From: Mesorhizobium sp. WSM3860
GTDB lineage: Bacteria; Pseudomonadota; Alphaproteobacteria; Rhizobiales; Rhizobiaceae
NCBI RefSeq assembly: GCF_002294995.1
Contig: NZ_NSGF01000006.1
Span: forward strand, 228,568 to 292,567
Direction of reading: 5' to 3'
Length of the DNA: 64,000 bases
In this document: positions 26,709 to 36,935 of the stretch, one piece after another
Numbering within the stretch: position 1 is the stretch's first letter
Layout of the letters: each line of letters begins with the position of its first letter
Position numbers and translations under genes: made by a program
Notes under the pieces: model-generated
What the model was told of the DNA's origin: nothing
What the model saw: only the letters and a program-made list of their open reading frames with translations
The model's database searches: none

Positions 26709-28511
26709 GTGCAGACGGCGCGTCTCATGATGGGCGAGAGACGCTTCTTCCTCGATGTCAGGCAGTCGGCGACCGGTGTTTCCTGGGAGCACCGGCTGAC
26801 CGAGCGGCAGGACATGGCCGCTTTGGCCATCGCGCAGGGCCATGGCGTGCCGGATATCGTCGCAAGGGTGCTGGCTGGGCGCGGCGTGACGGTCGAGCAG
26901 ACCGAGCGCTTCCTCGATCCGACCGTTCGCGAGCTTTTGCCGAACCCAGCCTCGCTGACCGACATGGAGAAGGCGGCGGCGCGCATCGCGGACGCGATCG
27001 TGGCCGGCGAGAAGGTGGCGATCTTCGGCGACTATGATGTCGACGGCGCTGCGTCGTCGGCGCTGCTGAAGCGCTTTCTGGCGCATTTTTCGGTGCCGTC
27101 CGAGATCTATATCCCCGACCGCATCTTCGAAGGCTACGGCCCCAATCCGGAAGCCATGCGCGAACTGATCTCGCGCGGCGCGAAGCTGATCGTCACCGTC
27201 GACTGCGGCACCAACAGCGCCGTGTCGATCGAGGCAGCGAAAGAAGCCGGCGCCGATGTCGTGGTGCTCGACCATCACCAGATCGGCGGATCGCTGCCGG
27301 CGGCCGATGCGGTGGTCAATCCGAACCGGCAGGACGACCTTTCGGGGCAGGGGCATCTCTGCGCCGCCGGCGTGGTCTTCCTTTGCCTGGTGCAGACGGC
27401 GAAGGTGCTTCGCGAACGGTTGCCAAACGCCGCGCCGGTCGACCTGCTTTCGCAGCTCGACCTCGCCGCGCTGGCGACGGTTTGCGACGTGGTGCCGCTC
27501 ACCGGCGTCAACCGCGCTTTCGTGGTCAAAGGCTTGCAGGTGGCGCGCCAGCAGAAGAACGAGGGGCTGGCGGCGCTTGCGCGGATCTCGCGCATCGGCG
27601 AGCCGATCAACACCTTCCATCTCGCCTATCTGATCGGTCCCCGCATCAATGCCGGCGGGCGCATCGGCGATGCCGCGCTCGGCAGCAGGCTGCTTGCCAC
27701 CGACGATCCCGTCGAAGCCGCAAGCATTGCCGAGACGCTCGACCGGCTGAACCAGGAACGGCAGCAGATGGAACTGGAGATGCTGGCCCAGGCGCGCGCC
27801 GAGGCCGACGCGGAGCTAGCCGGCGGCAACGGTCCCGGCATCGTCGTGACCGCCAGCAACAGCTGGCATCCCGGCATCGTCGGGCTGCTGGCCTCGCGGC
27901 TCAAGGAACATGCGCGCCGTCCTGCTTTCGCCATCGCCTTCAATTCCAATGGCATCGGCACCGGCTCGGGGCGCTCGGTCTCCGGCTTCGATCTCGGCCG
28001 GCTGGTGCGCGAGGCAGCGGAGGCCGGGCTGATCGCCAAGGGCGGCGGCCACGGCATGGCGGCAGGCATCACCGTCGAGCGTGCCAAGCTCGGTGCGCTT
28101 CGAGCTTTCTTCGAGGAGCGCGCAGCGGCGGATGTGTTCCGGCTGCAGAGTGAGGAAAGCCTGGCGATCGACGGCGCCTTGGCCGCCGAGGGCGCGACGC
28201 TGGCGCTTCTCGACGCGTTGGAGAAAGCCGGCCCGTTCGGCGCCGGACATGTCGCGCCGGTGTTCGTGCTGCCGCGGCACAGACTTACCGATGCGCGGCC
28301 GATCGGCACCAACCACATCCGCGCCGACCTGCAGTCGCAAAGCGGCGGCCGCCTCCAGGCGATCGCGTTCCGCGCCGTCGACACTGCGCTTGGCGACTTC
28401 CTGTTCAAGAACAGGGGCAGGACCGTGCACATAGCCGGTTCGCTGTCCGGCAATTACTGGAACGGCAACCGCTCGGTGCAATTCCGCATCACGGATGCCG
28501 CGATTGATTGA
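26709..28511 (+). CDS. recJ: Single-stranded-DNA exonuclease RecJ
   Basis: A 600-residue 5'-3' exonuclease used in recombination and mismatch repair. The DHH phosphoesterase motifs are clear: FGDYDVDGAAS, VTVDCGTNS, LDHHQIGG, the INAGGRIGDA region and DHHA1 with KGGGHGMAAG. The start could be GTG 26709 or ATG 26727; the second begins directly with MMGERRFFLDV, the common rhizobial start. The 120 bases upstream carry no other gene. Confidence 0.95.
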   Translation: MQTARLMMGERRFFLDVRQSATGVSWEHRLTERQDMAALAIAQGHGVPDIVARVLAGRGVTVEQTERFLDPTVRELLPNPASLTDMEKAAARIADAIVAGEKVAIFGDYDVDGAASSALLKRFLAHFSVPSEIYIPDRIFEGYGPNPEAMRELISRGAKLIVTVDCGTNSAVSIEAAKEAGADVVVLDHHQIGGSLPAADAVVNPNRQDDLSGQGHLCAAGVVFLCLVQTAKVLRERLPNAAPVDLLSQLDLAALATVCDVVPLTGVNRAFVVKGLQVARQQKNEGLAALARISRIGEPINTFHLAYLIGPRINAGGRIGDAALGSRLLATDDPVEAASIAETLDRLNQERQQMELEMLAQARAEADAELAGGNGPGIVVTASNSWHPGIVGLLASRLKEHARRPAFAIAFNSNGIGTGSGRSVSGFDLGRLVREAAEAGLIAKGGGHGMAAGITVERAKLGALRAFFEERAAADVFRLQSEESLAIDGALAAEGATLALLDALEKAGPFGAGHVAPVFVLPRHRLTDARPIGTNHIRADLQSQSGGRLQAIAFRAVDTALGDFLFKNRGRTVHIAGSLSGNYWNGNRSVQFRITDAAID

Positions 28512-28524
28512 CTGACGCTTCAGA

Positions 28525-29499
28525 TCAGGCGAGCACCGTCTGCAGCCGCCTCAATTCGCTGATCTGAGACATCGTCGCCTGATAGCCGATGCGGATCGCC
28601 TCGTCGGCGCGGTGGAACTCGGTCAGTCCGATGTGGCTGAGCTTCGGCTGCAGCGACATGTCGGGCGGATCCCCGGCGAGCCTGGCGCGCGAGATCCGGT
28701 CCTGGATGATGTTGAAGGCCTCGACCATGACGCCCGTGATGCCGAGGCGGGTCTGGTGCGGCGGGTGCTGGGGGTTGACCTGGCCGGGACGCGGCGCGTC
28801 GTTCTCGATGACGAGTTCGCCCGCGCTGTGCTTGATGACCGCGGCACGCCCGAACAGGTCGTAGTGCAGGTTGACGGCAACGACCAGCGGCTGCTCGTAG
28901 GCGCGGCAGACCGAGACCGGCACCGGATTGACCAGCGCGCCGTCGACCAGCACGCGCCCGTTGCAGTTCACGGGTTCGAAGACGCCGGGCAGCGCGTAGG
29001 ACGCACGCATGGCGGTGATGAGCGAACCTTTCGACAGCCAGATTTCGTGGCCGGTGCGGATTTCTGAAGCGACGGCGACGAAGGGCTTCGACAGTTCCTC
29101 AAAACGGATACCGTCCACGTGTTCGCGCAGCCGCGCATCGAGCTTCATGCCGCCAAACAGGCCGCTGCCGCGCAGATTGAGATCGAGTAGCCCGAAGAGG
29201 CGCCGCTTGGTCAGGCTTCTGGCGAACTCTTCCAGTTCGTCCAATTTGCCGGCGAGATAGCAGCCGCCGACCAGCGCACCGATCGAGGTGCCTGCGATCA
29301 TCGAAACTTCGATGCCGGCTTCGTCGAGCGCGCGCAACACCCCGATATGGGCCCAGCCACGCGCACAGCCGCCGCCGAGCGCCAGCGAGATGCCCATCTT
29401 CTTCGCCGATTTCGGATCGAGCACGCCGCCGGACGATGCAAGGCCGTTTGCCTCCTGAACGTCAGGTCTGCTGCGCAATGACGCCCATTCGAGCATCAT
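28525..29499 (-). CDS. Patatin-like phospholipase (RssA-like)
   Basis: A 324-residue protein of the patatin family, a Ser-Asp dyad acyl hydrolase. The glycine-rich oxyanion loop GGGCARG, the nucleophile box GTSIG and the DGA box in VDGALVN are all present, so it should be active. The natural lipid substrate is unknown. The gene converges with recJ with 13 bases between their stops. ATG 29499 has GGGAGA 3-8 bases upstream. Confidence 0.9.
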   Translation of the reverse strand: MMLEWASLRSRPDVQEANGLASSGGVLDPKSAKKMGISLALGGGCARGWAHIGVLRALDEAGIEVSMIAGTSIGALVGGCYLAGKLDELEEFARSLTKRRLFGLLDLNLRGSGLFGGMKLDARLREHVDGIRFEELSKPFVAVASEIRTGHEIWLSKGSLITAMRASYALPGVFEPVNCNGRVLVDGALVNPVPVSVCRAYEQPLVVAVNLHYDLFGRAAVIKHSAGELVIENDAPRPGQVNPQHPPHQTRLGITGVMVEAFNIIQDRISRARLAGDPPDMSLQPKLSHIGLTEFHRADEAIRIGYQATMSQISELRRLQTVLA

Positions 29500-29580
29500 G
29501 ATCTCCCTTGTCCCGTGTCCCTTCTATCACAAGGATGTTTGAGAATAGTGAATATGAGTGGTTTGTGAATATCGAATGGT

Positions 29581-30039
29581 TCACGCCGGCTTCCGATACG
29601 TTTCTTGCGCATCGAACAGCGGCTTGCTGCCATCGTCGGCAAGCACCGCCTTGCCGTCGCTGAGCCCCACCGTCCGATAAAAGCAGGAACGTCTACCGGT
29701 GTGACAAGTTGCGTCGTGGCCCAATACTTTGACGCTCAACCATATCGCGTCCTGGTCACAATCGGTGCGCATCTCGACGACGCGCTGGACGTTGCCCGAG
29801 GTCTCGCCCTTTTTCCACAGCGCGTTGCGGGAACGCGACCAATAGTGGGCGATGCCGGTTTCGAGCGTCAGCGCCAGCGCCTCGGCATTCATATGCGCGA
29901 CCATCAAAAGCATGCCGTCGCCGGCGTCGGTGACGACGACGGTCACGAGGCCGGCAGCATCGAAGCGCGGAGAAAGGACGGCGCCTTCCTCCAGCGCCTT
30001 CTTGTCTGCCGGGGCTTTGGGAAATTGGGGTGCCGACAT
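29581..30039 (-). CDS. hisI: Phosphoribosyl-AMP cyclohydrolase
   Basis: A 152-residue zinc enzyme of histidine synthesis that opens the purine ring of phosphoribosyl-AMP. The metal sites are the DCDQD cluster and the cysteines of [13 protein letters not shown]. It is the stand-alone form, without the HisE domain. It lies downstream of folE on the same strand with a palindromic repeat between them. Confidence 0.95.
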   Translation of the reverse strand: MSAPQFPKAPADKKALEEGAVLSPRFDAAGLVTVVVTDAGDGMLLMVAHMNAEALALTLETGIAHYWSRSRNALWKKGETSGNVQRVVEMRTDCDQDAIWLSVKVLGHDATCHTGRRSCFYRTVGLSDGKAVLADDGSKPLFDAQETYRKPA

Positions 30040-30061
30040 TGCCGGTTCGTCTTTATTGTTT

Positions 30062-30111
30062 GACCATGATCTTATCCGAAAACCGGGTCCCACTTTTTCG
30101 GGACCATGGTC
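30062..30111. repeat. Rhizobial palindromic repeat between folE and hisI
   Basis: Arms GACCATG (30062-30068) and CATGGTC (30105-30111) enclose CCGAAAA and TTTTTCGG, which also pair. The same CATGAT..CCGAAAA..TTTTCGG plan occurs in the element at 14960-15010. It sits between two minus-strand genes and could form an mRNA hairpin that terminates or separates their expression. Confidence 0.7.
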
Positions 30112-30134
30112 TGAACGCCGGCAACAGCCGGCGA

Positions 30135-30761
30135 TCAGGCACGCACCATGGTGACGAAGCGCACCTGTTCCTCGGGCGTGTCCTTGAAGACGCCGGTGAA
30201 GGTCGAGGTGAGCGTAGTCGAGCCCTGCTTGCGGATGCCGCGCATGGCCATGCACATATGCTCGGCCTCGATCATGACGGCGACGCCGCGCGGGTTGAGC
30301 ACGTCCTGGATGACGCCGGCGATCTGCGCCGTCATCGCTTCCTGCGTCTGCAGGCGATGGGCGAAGATGTCGACGACGCGCGCGATCTTGGACAGACCCA
30401 CGACCTTGCCGTCCGGCAGGTAGCCGACATGCGCCTTGCCGATGATCGGCACCATGTGGTGCTCGCAATGGGAGTGGAACTTAATGTCCCTGACGATGAC
30501 GAGATCGTCATAGCCGGCCACTTCCTCGAAAGTGCGGCCAAGCTCCTCGGCCGGGCACATGTCATAGCCGTTGAACATCTCGCGAAAGGCCTTGGTGACG
30601 CGCTTCGGCGTGTCGACCAGGCCCTCGCGATCAGGGTTGTCGCCGGTCCAGCGCAAAAGTGTGCGCACGGCGGCTTCGACCTCGGCCTCGCTTGGGCGAT
30701 CGGTGACAGGTCTCTCCATATAGGAGGAAGGGGGCATGAGTTTCTTGATGACGGCATCCAT
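30135..30761 (-). CDS. folE: GTP cyclohydrolase I
   Basis: A 208-residue enzyme converting GTP to dihydroneopterin triphosphate, the first step to folate. The zinc and active-site residues lie in [10 protein letters not shown] and in [12 protein letters not shown] 30761 is preferred because GGGAGA lies 8 bases upstream and the resulting length fits the family. It is divergent from the Fe-S scaffold gene at 30998. Confidence 0.95.
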   Translation of the reverse strand: MDAVIKKLMPPSSYMERPVTDRPSEAEVEAAVRTLLRWTGDNPDREGLVDTPKRVTKAFREMFNGYDMCPAEELGRTFEEVAGYDDLVIVRDIKFHSHCEHHMVPIIGKAHVGYLPDGKVVGLSKIARVVDIFAHRLQTQEAMTAQIAGVIQDVLNPRGVAVMIEAEHMCMAMRGIRKQGSTTLTSTFTGVFKDTPEEQVRFVTMVRA

Positions 30762-30997
30762 AAAGGCGTCTCCCGTAGTCCCACTCAAAGGTGGGACGAG
30801 TTGAACGGACCACGACCTTTCGGGTGAAACTCGCCCGGTTTCCAGCCCGTAAGCGGCGTGAACAGATGAGCAATGACAATGGCTTGAGTTTGCCTTGTCG
30901 ATGCCCGGCTGCCATCATTATATATGGTCGTGCACAGCGAAAGGAAGACGCAACAGCGGCAAAGCCTGTTCGCTTGGCGGCGACGGATTGGAAAAAA

Positions 30998-31444
30998 ATG
31001 ATCGACGACGTCTACAATGCGAAAATTCTGAGCTTCGCTGGAAACATCGCCAAGATCGGCCGGCTCGACCACCCCGATGCCACCGCCAGAGCGCACTCCA
31101 AATTATGCGGCTCGACTGTCACCGTCGACCTCAAAATGGATGGCGACGTGGTGACCGATTTCGCGCATGACGTGAAGGCCTGCGCGCTTGGTCAGGCATC
31201 CTCCTCGATCATGGCCCAGCATGTCATCGGCGCGAAAGCCGATGAGCTGCGCGCAGTGCGGGAGACCATGCTGAAGATGCTCAAGGAAGACGGCGCGCCG
31301 CCGGAAGGCCGGTTCGCCGATCTCAAATATCTGGAGCCGGTGCGCGACTACAAGGCACGTCACGCCTCGACCATGCTGACCTTCGACGCAGTGGTTGACG
31401 CGATCGGCCAGATCGAGAAGCAGCGCGCCGGCCAGGCGGCTTGA
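30998..31444 (+). CDS. NifU_N/IscU-like iron-sulfur scaffold protein
   Basis: A 148-residue protein of the IscU/NifU N-terminal fold. Conserved features are an N-terminal MIDDVYNAKILSFAGNI helix, a KLCGSTV loop and a VKACALGQ helix, so two of the three usual cluster-ligand cysteines are present. At the third position the sequence is ARHAST, with histidine in place of cysteine. Rhizobial annotations call this an iron-sulfur cluster assembly scaffold. ATG 30998 is used because upstream sequence is not family-like. Confidence 0.8.
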   Translation: MIDDVYNAKILSFAGNIAKIGRLDHPDATARAHSKLCGSTVTVDLKMDGDVVTDFAHDVKACALGQASSSIMAQHVIGAKADELRAVRETMLKMLKEDGAPPEGRFADLKYLEPVRDYKARHASTMLTFDAVVDAIGQIEKQRAGQAA

Positions 31445-31635
31445 CCGCAAGCGCCTAGAGGCCGCCGCTCGCCTGGTCGTGGCGAACTCGCCTGCTCGAG
31501 ATGTTTTGGTGTGTACCATGCCCCGTGGGCCGAGCGGCTGTCGCTCAAGGCCATGAATGACTGAGAACGGCATTGCGTTCCAGGTCCGCAACCCACATTT
31601 ATCGCTAAGCGAAAAGTCGCTGTGGAGAGAGGTGG

Positions 31636-32010
31636 GTGCACGACCACCAAGGACATGCGCATGGCGTCCGGCCGGTCCGGCATGGGCGAAACTGGCGGGG
31701 ACCCTGGCGCAAGACGCCGGGCCGTGTCCTAGGCACGTCGCTCGTGCGCCTCTACCAACTGACGCTTTCCGGTTTCGTCGGCAATAGCTGCCGGCATCTG
31801 CCGACCTGTTCCGAATACGCGCATGAAGCGATCGCCCGCCATGGCTTGTGGGCCGGCGGCTGGATGGCGCTGTTCCGGGTCTCGCGCTGCGGGCCATTCG
31901 GAACCCATGGCATCGACCGCGTGCCGGAGACGCTTGCGCCACGCTATGTCTGGTTCACGCCGTGGCGCTATTGGCAGCTCGGCAGGAAGCACGGCGACGC
32001 AGATGGCTGA
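31636..32010 (+). CDS. yidD: Membrane protein insertion efficiency factor YidD
   Basis: A 124-residue protein of the YidD family, which helps YidC place proteins in the inner membrane. The cysteine motifs RHLPTCSEYA and RCGPFGTHGIDRVP are typical, with a short amphipathic segment before them. GTG 31636 follows GGAGAGAGG. An N-terminal stretch of about 30 His/Arg-rich residues is longer than in most relatives. Confidence 0.9.
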   Translation: MHDHQGHAHGVRPVRHGRNWRGPWRKTPGRVLGTSLVRLYQLTLSGFVGNSCRHLPTCSEYAHEAIARHGLWAGGWMALFRVSRCGPFGTHGIDRVPETLAPRYVWFTPWRYWQLGRKHGDADG

Positions 32011-32152
32011 CTATGTCAGCGTTTCGCAGCCCGTGTTTACGCTCCGGTAGGGTTAACATCAGCCTGCACAAACACTGCCAATTTGAGACAAAATCGAGAC
32101 AAGACGCCTCGCTAAGCCGCTCCGCGTAATCCCTTTTCCGGAGTGAGCTTCG

Positions 32153-32368
32153 ATGCGCCAGATGGACCGCTATCCGTTCTTCATTGCCATTATTCTGTTC
32201 CTGCTGGCCTGGATGCTCGGCCTGCCGATGCGGGCGCAGTCGGCGCCGCTCAAGGACATCCACTGCACGCTGATCCAGGATTCGACGGGCGGTGCGACGC
32301 TTTACCAGGATCGCGTCTGCGACCAGCGCGTCAGCTCGGCTTCGACCTTCAAGTGCCTTTGGCGCTGA
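32153..32368 (+). CDS. Small exported protein, unknown (possibly truncated by TGA)
   Basis: A 71-residue protein starting at ATG 32153. A hydrophobic segment, FFIAIILFLLAWMLGLPM, looks like a signal anchor or signal peptide ending in AQSA. The short mature part has three cysteines (HCTLIQ, RVCDQ, FKCLW). The stop at 32366-32368 is TGA, and the same frame stays open for another 59 codons, so the gene may have been longer. No family is recognised. Confidence 0.55.
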   Translation: MRQMDRYPFFIAIILFLLAWMLGLPMRAQSAPLKDIHCTLIQDSTGGATLYQDRVCDQRVSSASTFKCLWR

Positions 32369-32711
32369 TCGGCTACGCGCTGGGATTTTGAGCGACGAGT
32401 TACGCCGAGCTGGGATTACCAGCCGGGAGTTCAGCGCGGTGAAGCGCGACCGGAAAACCGTCGACCCGACGCCAAGCGCGGCGACATGCCGAAGGGGCTC
32501 GCGACGCGGGCGGCTTTCCTGAAGGATCTTCCCGGGCTCATCAAATAGAACGGCTTGCGGCTTTACGGCGGCGGGAACTCCTCATAAAAGACTGCCGCCC
32601 GCCAGCGTCCAAGTGATGGACGCCTCCGGCCAACCCTGCATGCTCCAGCACATTCCTGCGACATGCATTCACCACCCGCGCTCGTTTGCGGGACTGGATA
32701 GGAGAACTCTG
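32369..32711 (+). other. Intergenic region before thrS with an in-frame protein-like extension
   Basis: From 32369 to the TAG at 32546-32548 the frame of the preceding gene continues, reading SATRWDFERRVTPSWDYQPG and later [20 protein letters not shown]. It could be the lost C-terminus of that gene. The remainder (32549-32711) holds the thrS leader, with GGAGAA at 32701-32706 as its ribosome site. No T-box or other known leader is seen. Confidence 0.35.
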
Positions 32712-34685
32712 ATGCTGAATTCCGTTTCCCTGACATTTCCCGATGGTTCCGTCCGCGAGTACGACGCGGCGATGACCGGCGCCGGTCTTGCCGAATCGAT
32801 CTCCAAATCGCTGGCAAAAAAGGCTGTTGCCTACAGCCTCGACGGCGCGGTCCGCGATCTTTCCGATCCGCTCGGCAGTTCCGGCAAGGTCGAGATCATC
32901 ACCCGCGAAGATCCGCGCGCGCTGGAACTCATCCGCCACGACGCGGCGCACGTGCTGGCCGAGGCCGTGCAGGAGCTTTGGCCGGGAACGCAGGTGACCA
33001 TCGGGCCGGTGATTGAGAACGGGTTCTATTACGACTTCGCGCGCAACGAGCCGTTCACGCCGGACGATTTCCCGGTGATCGAAAGGAAGATGCGGGAGAT
33101 CATCGCGCGCAACAAGCCGTTTACCAAGGAGGTCTGGTCGCGCGAGAAGGCGAAGAAGGTCTTTGCCGACAAGGGCGAGCGCTACAAGGTCGAGCTGATC
33201 GACGCCATCCCCGAGGATCAGGACATCAAGATCTACGCGCAGGGCGACTGGTTCGACCTCTGCCGCGGTCCGCACATGGCTTCGACCGGGCAGATCGGCA
33301 ATGCGTTCAAGCTGATGAAGGTGGCTGGCGCCTATTGGCGCGGCGATTCCAACAACCCGATGCTGACGCGCATCTACGGCACCGCCTTTGCCGACCAGGC
33401 GCAGCTCGAGGCATACCAGATGCTGCTGGAGGAAGCCGAGAAGCGCGATCATCGCAAGCTCGGCCGCGAGATGGATTTGTTCCATTTCCAGGAAGAGGGA
33501 CCGGGCGTCGTCTTCTGGCACGCCAAGGGCTGGAAGATGTTCCAGAACCTGGTCAACTACATGCGCCGCCGCCTCGACGAGCACGGCTACCAGGAAGTCA
33601 ATGCGCCGCAGGTGCTGGACAAGAGTCTCTGGGAGACGTCGGGGCACTGGGGCTGGTACCGCGATGCGATGTTCAAGGTCACGGTTGCCGGTGACGATAC
33701 CGACGACGACCGCGTCTTCGCGCTAAAGCCGATGAACTGTCCCGGCCATGTGCAGATCTTCAAGCATGGGTTGAAGTCTTACCGCGAACTGCCCGTAAAA
33801 CTTGCCGAGTTCGGCAATGTGCACCGTTACGAGCCGTCGGGCGCGCTGCATGGGCTGATGCGTGTGCGCGGCTTCACGCAGGACGATGCGCATATCTTCT
33901 GCACCGAGGAGCAGCTCGCCGCGGAATGCCTGCGCATCAACGATCTGATCCTGTCGACCTATGCCGATTTCGGCTTCGACGAGGTCGCGGTGAAGCTGTC
34001 GACGCGGCCCGACAAGCGCGTCGGCACAGACGAGGCCTGGGACCATGCCGAGGCGATCATGAGCAATGTGCTGGAGACGATCCGCACGCGCTCCGGCAAT
34101 CGCATCAAGACCTCGATCAATCCGGGCGAGGGCGCCTTCTACGGGCCGAAGTTCGAATATGTGCTGAAGGACGCCATTGGCCGCGAATGGCAGTGCGGCA
34201 CCACGCAGGTCGATTTCAACCTGCCGGAACGCTTCGGCGCCTTCTATATCGGCTCGGATTCGGAGAAGAAGCAGCCGGTCATGGTGCATCGCGCGGTGTG
34301 CGGCTCGATGGAACGGTTCCTCGGCATCCTGATCGAGAATTATTCCGGCCATTTCCCGCTTTGGTTCGCGCCGCTGCAGGTGGTGGTGGCGACAATCACC
34401 TCCGACGCCGATGAGTATGCCATGAAGGTGGTCGAGCGGCTGAAGGCGGCCGGCCTCCTGGCCGAGGCCGACCTGCGCAACGAGAAGATCAACTACAAGG
34501 TGCGCGAGCACAGCCTAGCAAAGGTTCCGGTCATCCTGGTCTGCGGCAAGCGGGAGGCGGAAGAGGAGACCGTCAATATCCGCCGTCTCGGCTCCCGTGA
34601 CCAGGAATCGCTGAAGCTCGGCGACGCGGTGAAATCGCTGGCCGACGAGGCCGTCTCTCCGGATCGCAAGCGTCGCGCGGCCTGA
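32712..34685 (+). CDS. thrS: Threonyl-tRNA synthetase
   Basis: A 657-residue class II synthetase charging tRNA-Thr. The order is an N-terminal TGS domain (from about residue 3, [13 protein letters not shown]), the second additional editing domain with [10 protein letters not shown], the catalytic core with [11 protein letters not shown] and class II motif 2 around [16 protein letters not shown], and a C-terminal anticodon domain ([10 protein letters not shown] onward). ATG 32712 is placed by the GGAGAA site. A strong terminator follows. Confidence 0.97.
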   Translation: MLNSVSLTFPDGSVREYDAAMTGAGLAESISKSLAKKAVAYSLDGAVRDLSDPLGSSGKVEIITREDPRALELIRHDAAHVLAEAVQELWPGTQVTIGPVIENGFYYDFARNEPFTPDDFPVIERKMREIIARNKPFTKEVWSREKAKKVFADKGERYKVELIDAIPEDQDIKIYAQGDWFDLCRGPHMASTGQIGNAFKLMKVAGAYWRGDSNNPMLTRIYGTAFADQAQLEAYQMLLEEAEKRDHRKLGREMDLFHFQEEGPGVVFWHAKGWKMFQNLVNYMRRRLDEHGYQEVNAPQVLDKSLWETSGHWGWYRDAMFKVTVAGDDTDDDRVFALKPMNCPGHVQIFKHGLKSYRELPVKLAEFGNVHRYEPSGALHGLMRVRGFTQDDAHIFCTEEQLAAECLRINDLILSTYADFGFDEVAVKLSTRPDKRVGTDEAWDHAEAIMSNVLETIRTRSGNRIKTSINPGEGAFYGPKFEYVLKDAIGREWQCGTTQVDFNLPERFGAFYIGSDSEKKQPVMVHRAVCGSMERFLGILIENYSGHFPLWFAPLQVVVATITSDADEYAMKVVERLKAAGLLAEADLRNEKINYKVREHSLAKVPVILVCGKREAEEETVNIRRLGSRDQESLKLGDAVKSLADEAVSPDRKRRAA

Positions 34686-34701
34686 CATACCGGCACGTCC
34701 T

Positions 34702-34734
34702 AAAATGGCGGTGGCATGGTCCACCGCCATTTTT
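34702..34734 (+). terminator. Rho-independent terminator after thrS
   Basis: AAAATGGCGGTGG (34702-34714) and CCACCGCCATTTT (34721-34733) form a perfect 13-bp stem with a 6-base loop, followed on the plus strand by a T-run (TTTTT from 34730). It lies 17 bases after the thrS stop. Confidence 0.9.
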
Positions 34735-34771
34735 CACACCCCTGTCACGCCAACCTTGTAACCGAGCCGCC

Positions 34772-35713
34772 ATGCTCAAGCTGAAACCGCGGGAAAGGCC
34801 GTTTCCCGAGCTCTCTTACGCCAACCGGCATCAGCCGGCGCTGACGCGGTGGTTCATCCATTCCGTCGAAGGTCTGTCGGGCCGCGGCCGCTTTGCCGCG
34901 CTCTACGAATTGTGGCGGCGCCAGATCGCTCCAACGGGCGAACGTGTGTTCAGCCGCATGCTGGAATTGATCGACGTCAGGGTCCACCACGCCGGCCGTT
35001 GGCCGCCGACGAATTTGCCGGATACCCCGCTGGTCATCGTCGCCAACCATCCATTCGGCATCGGCGACGGCATTGCCGTGCTGTCGCTCGCCGAGCAGCT
35101 CGGCCGTCCGTTCCGGGTCATGATCCACAAGGACCTGCTCAGGATCCGCGAGATGGAAGCCTATTCGCTGCCGGTCGATTTTTCCGAGACCAAGGAAGCG
35201 TTGAAAAACAACATGGCCGTGCGCCACGAGGCGGTGCGGCTGTTGAAGGAAGGCGTCACGATCGTCGTTTTTCCGGCCGGCGGCGTCGCCACGGCGCCGA
35301 AGGGATTCGGCCGGGCGATCGACCTGCCGTGGAAGATGTTTCCGGCCAAGCTCATCCAGGAGGCCAAGGCCTCGGTCATCCCTTTGCATTTCTCCGGCCA
35401 GAACGGCCGTCTGTTCCACCTCGTCAGCGGGCCGATGAACATGGCCGAGCGCGACAACCGCGTGGCGAAATTCGTCGGCAAGGCGTCGCTGACGCTGCGC
35501 ACCTCCTTGCTCATCCGCGAGTTCGCCCGGCTGTCCGGCAAGGCGATCGAGGTGCGCATCGGCAATGTGCTGAAGTGGAACGAGTTGGAGCCGCTGCGCG
35601 ACCGCAAGGCGCTGCTCGACAGGCTCTACCAAGCGGTTTTCGATCTCGCTCCGGCGGCAGCGCAGCGCGGACGCTTGCCGTTTCTACCCAAGCGGATGCG
35701 CAAGGCCGCCTGA
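34772..35713 (+). CDS. Lysophospholipid acyltransferase-like (PlsC family) protein
   Basis: A 313-residue protein with acyltransferase features: an NHPFGIGD motif (the H-x-D-like catalytic box of the family), a MIHKDLLRI stretch, and VVFPAGGVAT, which resembles the acceptor-binding motif III. The C-terminal half (IPLHFSGQNG) fits motif IV. It has no clear membrane helices, so it may be peripheral. It could attach acyl chains to lysolipids or ornithine lipid. The thrS terminator separates it from its neighbour. Confidence 0.7.
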   Translation: MLKLKPRERPFPELSYANRHQPALTRWFIHSVEGLSGRGRFAALYELWRRQIAPTGERVFSRMLELIDVRVHHAGRWPPTNLPDTPLVIVANHPFGIGDGIAVLSLAEQLGRPFRVMIHKDLLRIREMEAYSLPVDFSETKEALKNNMAVRHEAVRLLKEGVTIVVFPAGGVATAPKGFGRAIDLPWKMFPAKLIQEAKASVIPLHFSGQNGRLFHLVSGPMNMAERDNRVAKFVGKASLTLRTSLLIREFARLSGKAIEVRIGNVLKWNELEPLRDRKALLDRLYQAVFDLAPAAAQRGRLPFLPKRMRKAA

Positions 35714-35806
35714 CCGTATCACAGAGCGGTTCGCCGACCCTCTCCAGGTATTCGTTCTTGCGAGGTTCCGGACCGGAAAGGCGCTGCGCGCTTTCCTGAG
35801 ATTGGC

Positions 35807-36772
35807 CTAGTCCGCGCCCTCCTCGGGATCAATGGCGGACGATTCGTTGGCCACGACCTCGATTTCCTGGTTCTGGCCGGCCACGACGGTAAAATCCTTC
35901 TGGTAGATGCGATCGCGGTTCTTGGCGATGATGGTGTATTGGCCTTCGGCCAGTACCATCGAGGCGAAGGCGCCGACGGCTTCCTTGATCGGATCGCCGG
36001 ATTCGTTGAGCAGCGACCAAGAGGTGTCGGCTATGGCTTCGCCGCCGGGCTCGCGCACCAGCTTCATCGTCATCTCGGCCGCGCGGTGCTCGACGGTGGC
36101 CTCGGTCAACTTGCCGGCCTCGACGCGGATGTCGGAGCGGATCACGGCGTTGACCGCGCCATAGGTGGAGACGACATGGTAGGTGCCTGCATTCAGCCGC
36201 ACCACCGTGTTCGGCTCGACATCGGGGGCGATCAGCGCCCGGTCGCCATTGGCCTCGGCCTGGCCCTCATAGATGGCGAAGCGGAGCTTCTTTGGCGCGA
36301 TATGCGCGCCGCCGGACGTAACCGCATCGAGTTTCAAGCCGCCGGCATCGAGGACAAGGCTCTCGCGCTTTGCGTCCTTGCCGACGGTGATGCGCTTGGT
36401 GGCGCCGGCCCGTCCGTAAGAGGCGTGGACCAGGTAGCTGCCGGGGTCGAGCTGGAACACCGCCGTGCCGCCATGCGCGGACGCCACCATCGGCAGCTTG
36501 CCGTCGCTGGCCGGTTCCGGCTTGAACACGCGCCAGACGATGCCGCGGGTGATGTCGGCGCCTTTGTCGGTCAGTTGCGCAGAAAGGGTGATCGCTCCGC
36601 CGCTACCGAGCGCTTGCGACCTCTCGTTCTTCGGCGTCGCATAGCTCGAAATGCCCGGCAGCTTGATATTGCCGACATCGTTGGCGTTCTGGGCGAGCGC
36701 GAACGAAACCGGCACCGCGAACAGCGCAGCGATGAGCCCGATCACGAAAAGGCGCAGAGTCCCCTCAAACAT
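35807..36772 (-). CDS. Exported protein, unknown, repeated beta-strand domains
   Basis: A 321-residue protein with a signal peptide (LFVIGLIAALFAVPVSFALA). The mature chain has three similar sections: each carries a strand ending in a DPGSYLVHASYG, LNAGTYHVVSTYG or LAEGQYTIIAKN motif. This is a carbohydrate-binding or carboxypeptidase-regulatory type fold found in surface proteins. ATG 36772 is chosen for the signal peptide; a TTG 12 codons earlier is possible. The function is not known. Confidence 0.75.
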   Translation of the reverse strand: MFEGTLRLFVIGLIAALFAVPVSFALAQNANDVGNIKLPGISSYATPKNERSQALGSGGAITLSAQLTDKGADITRGIVWRVFKPEPASDGKLPMVASAHGGTAVFQLDPGSYLVHASYGRAGATKRITVGKDAKRESLVLDAGGLKLDAVTSGGAHIAPKKLRFAIYEGQAEANGDRALIAPDVEPNTVVRLNAGTYHVVSTYGAVNAVIRSDIRVEAGKLTEATVEHRAAEMTMKLVREPGGEAIADTSWSLLNESGDPIKEAVGAFASMVLAEGQYTIIAKNRDRIYQKDFTVVAGQNQEIEVVANESSAIDPEEGAD

Positions 36773-36935
36773 GCCTTGCGTTGAAGCCCAAGGCGGTGGC
36801 AATTTCAAGGCTCAAGAGCCTGCCGCCCTCCGCCAGGGCTCTTTATCCGGCGTATAGTTGCGCCATTGCCCGAGCCGCCCGACCTCCCGATGGCGCGCTT
36901 CAGCTCAAAATTGAAATGCTAGGAGACTTGCGCCC

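Noticed and set aside
25473..27620. Long minus-strand frame (715 codons) opposite glpX and recJ
   Set aside because: It crosses two well-identified plus-strand genes and has shadow composition (Asp/His/Arg-rich) with no known domain.
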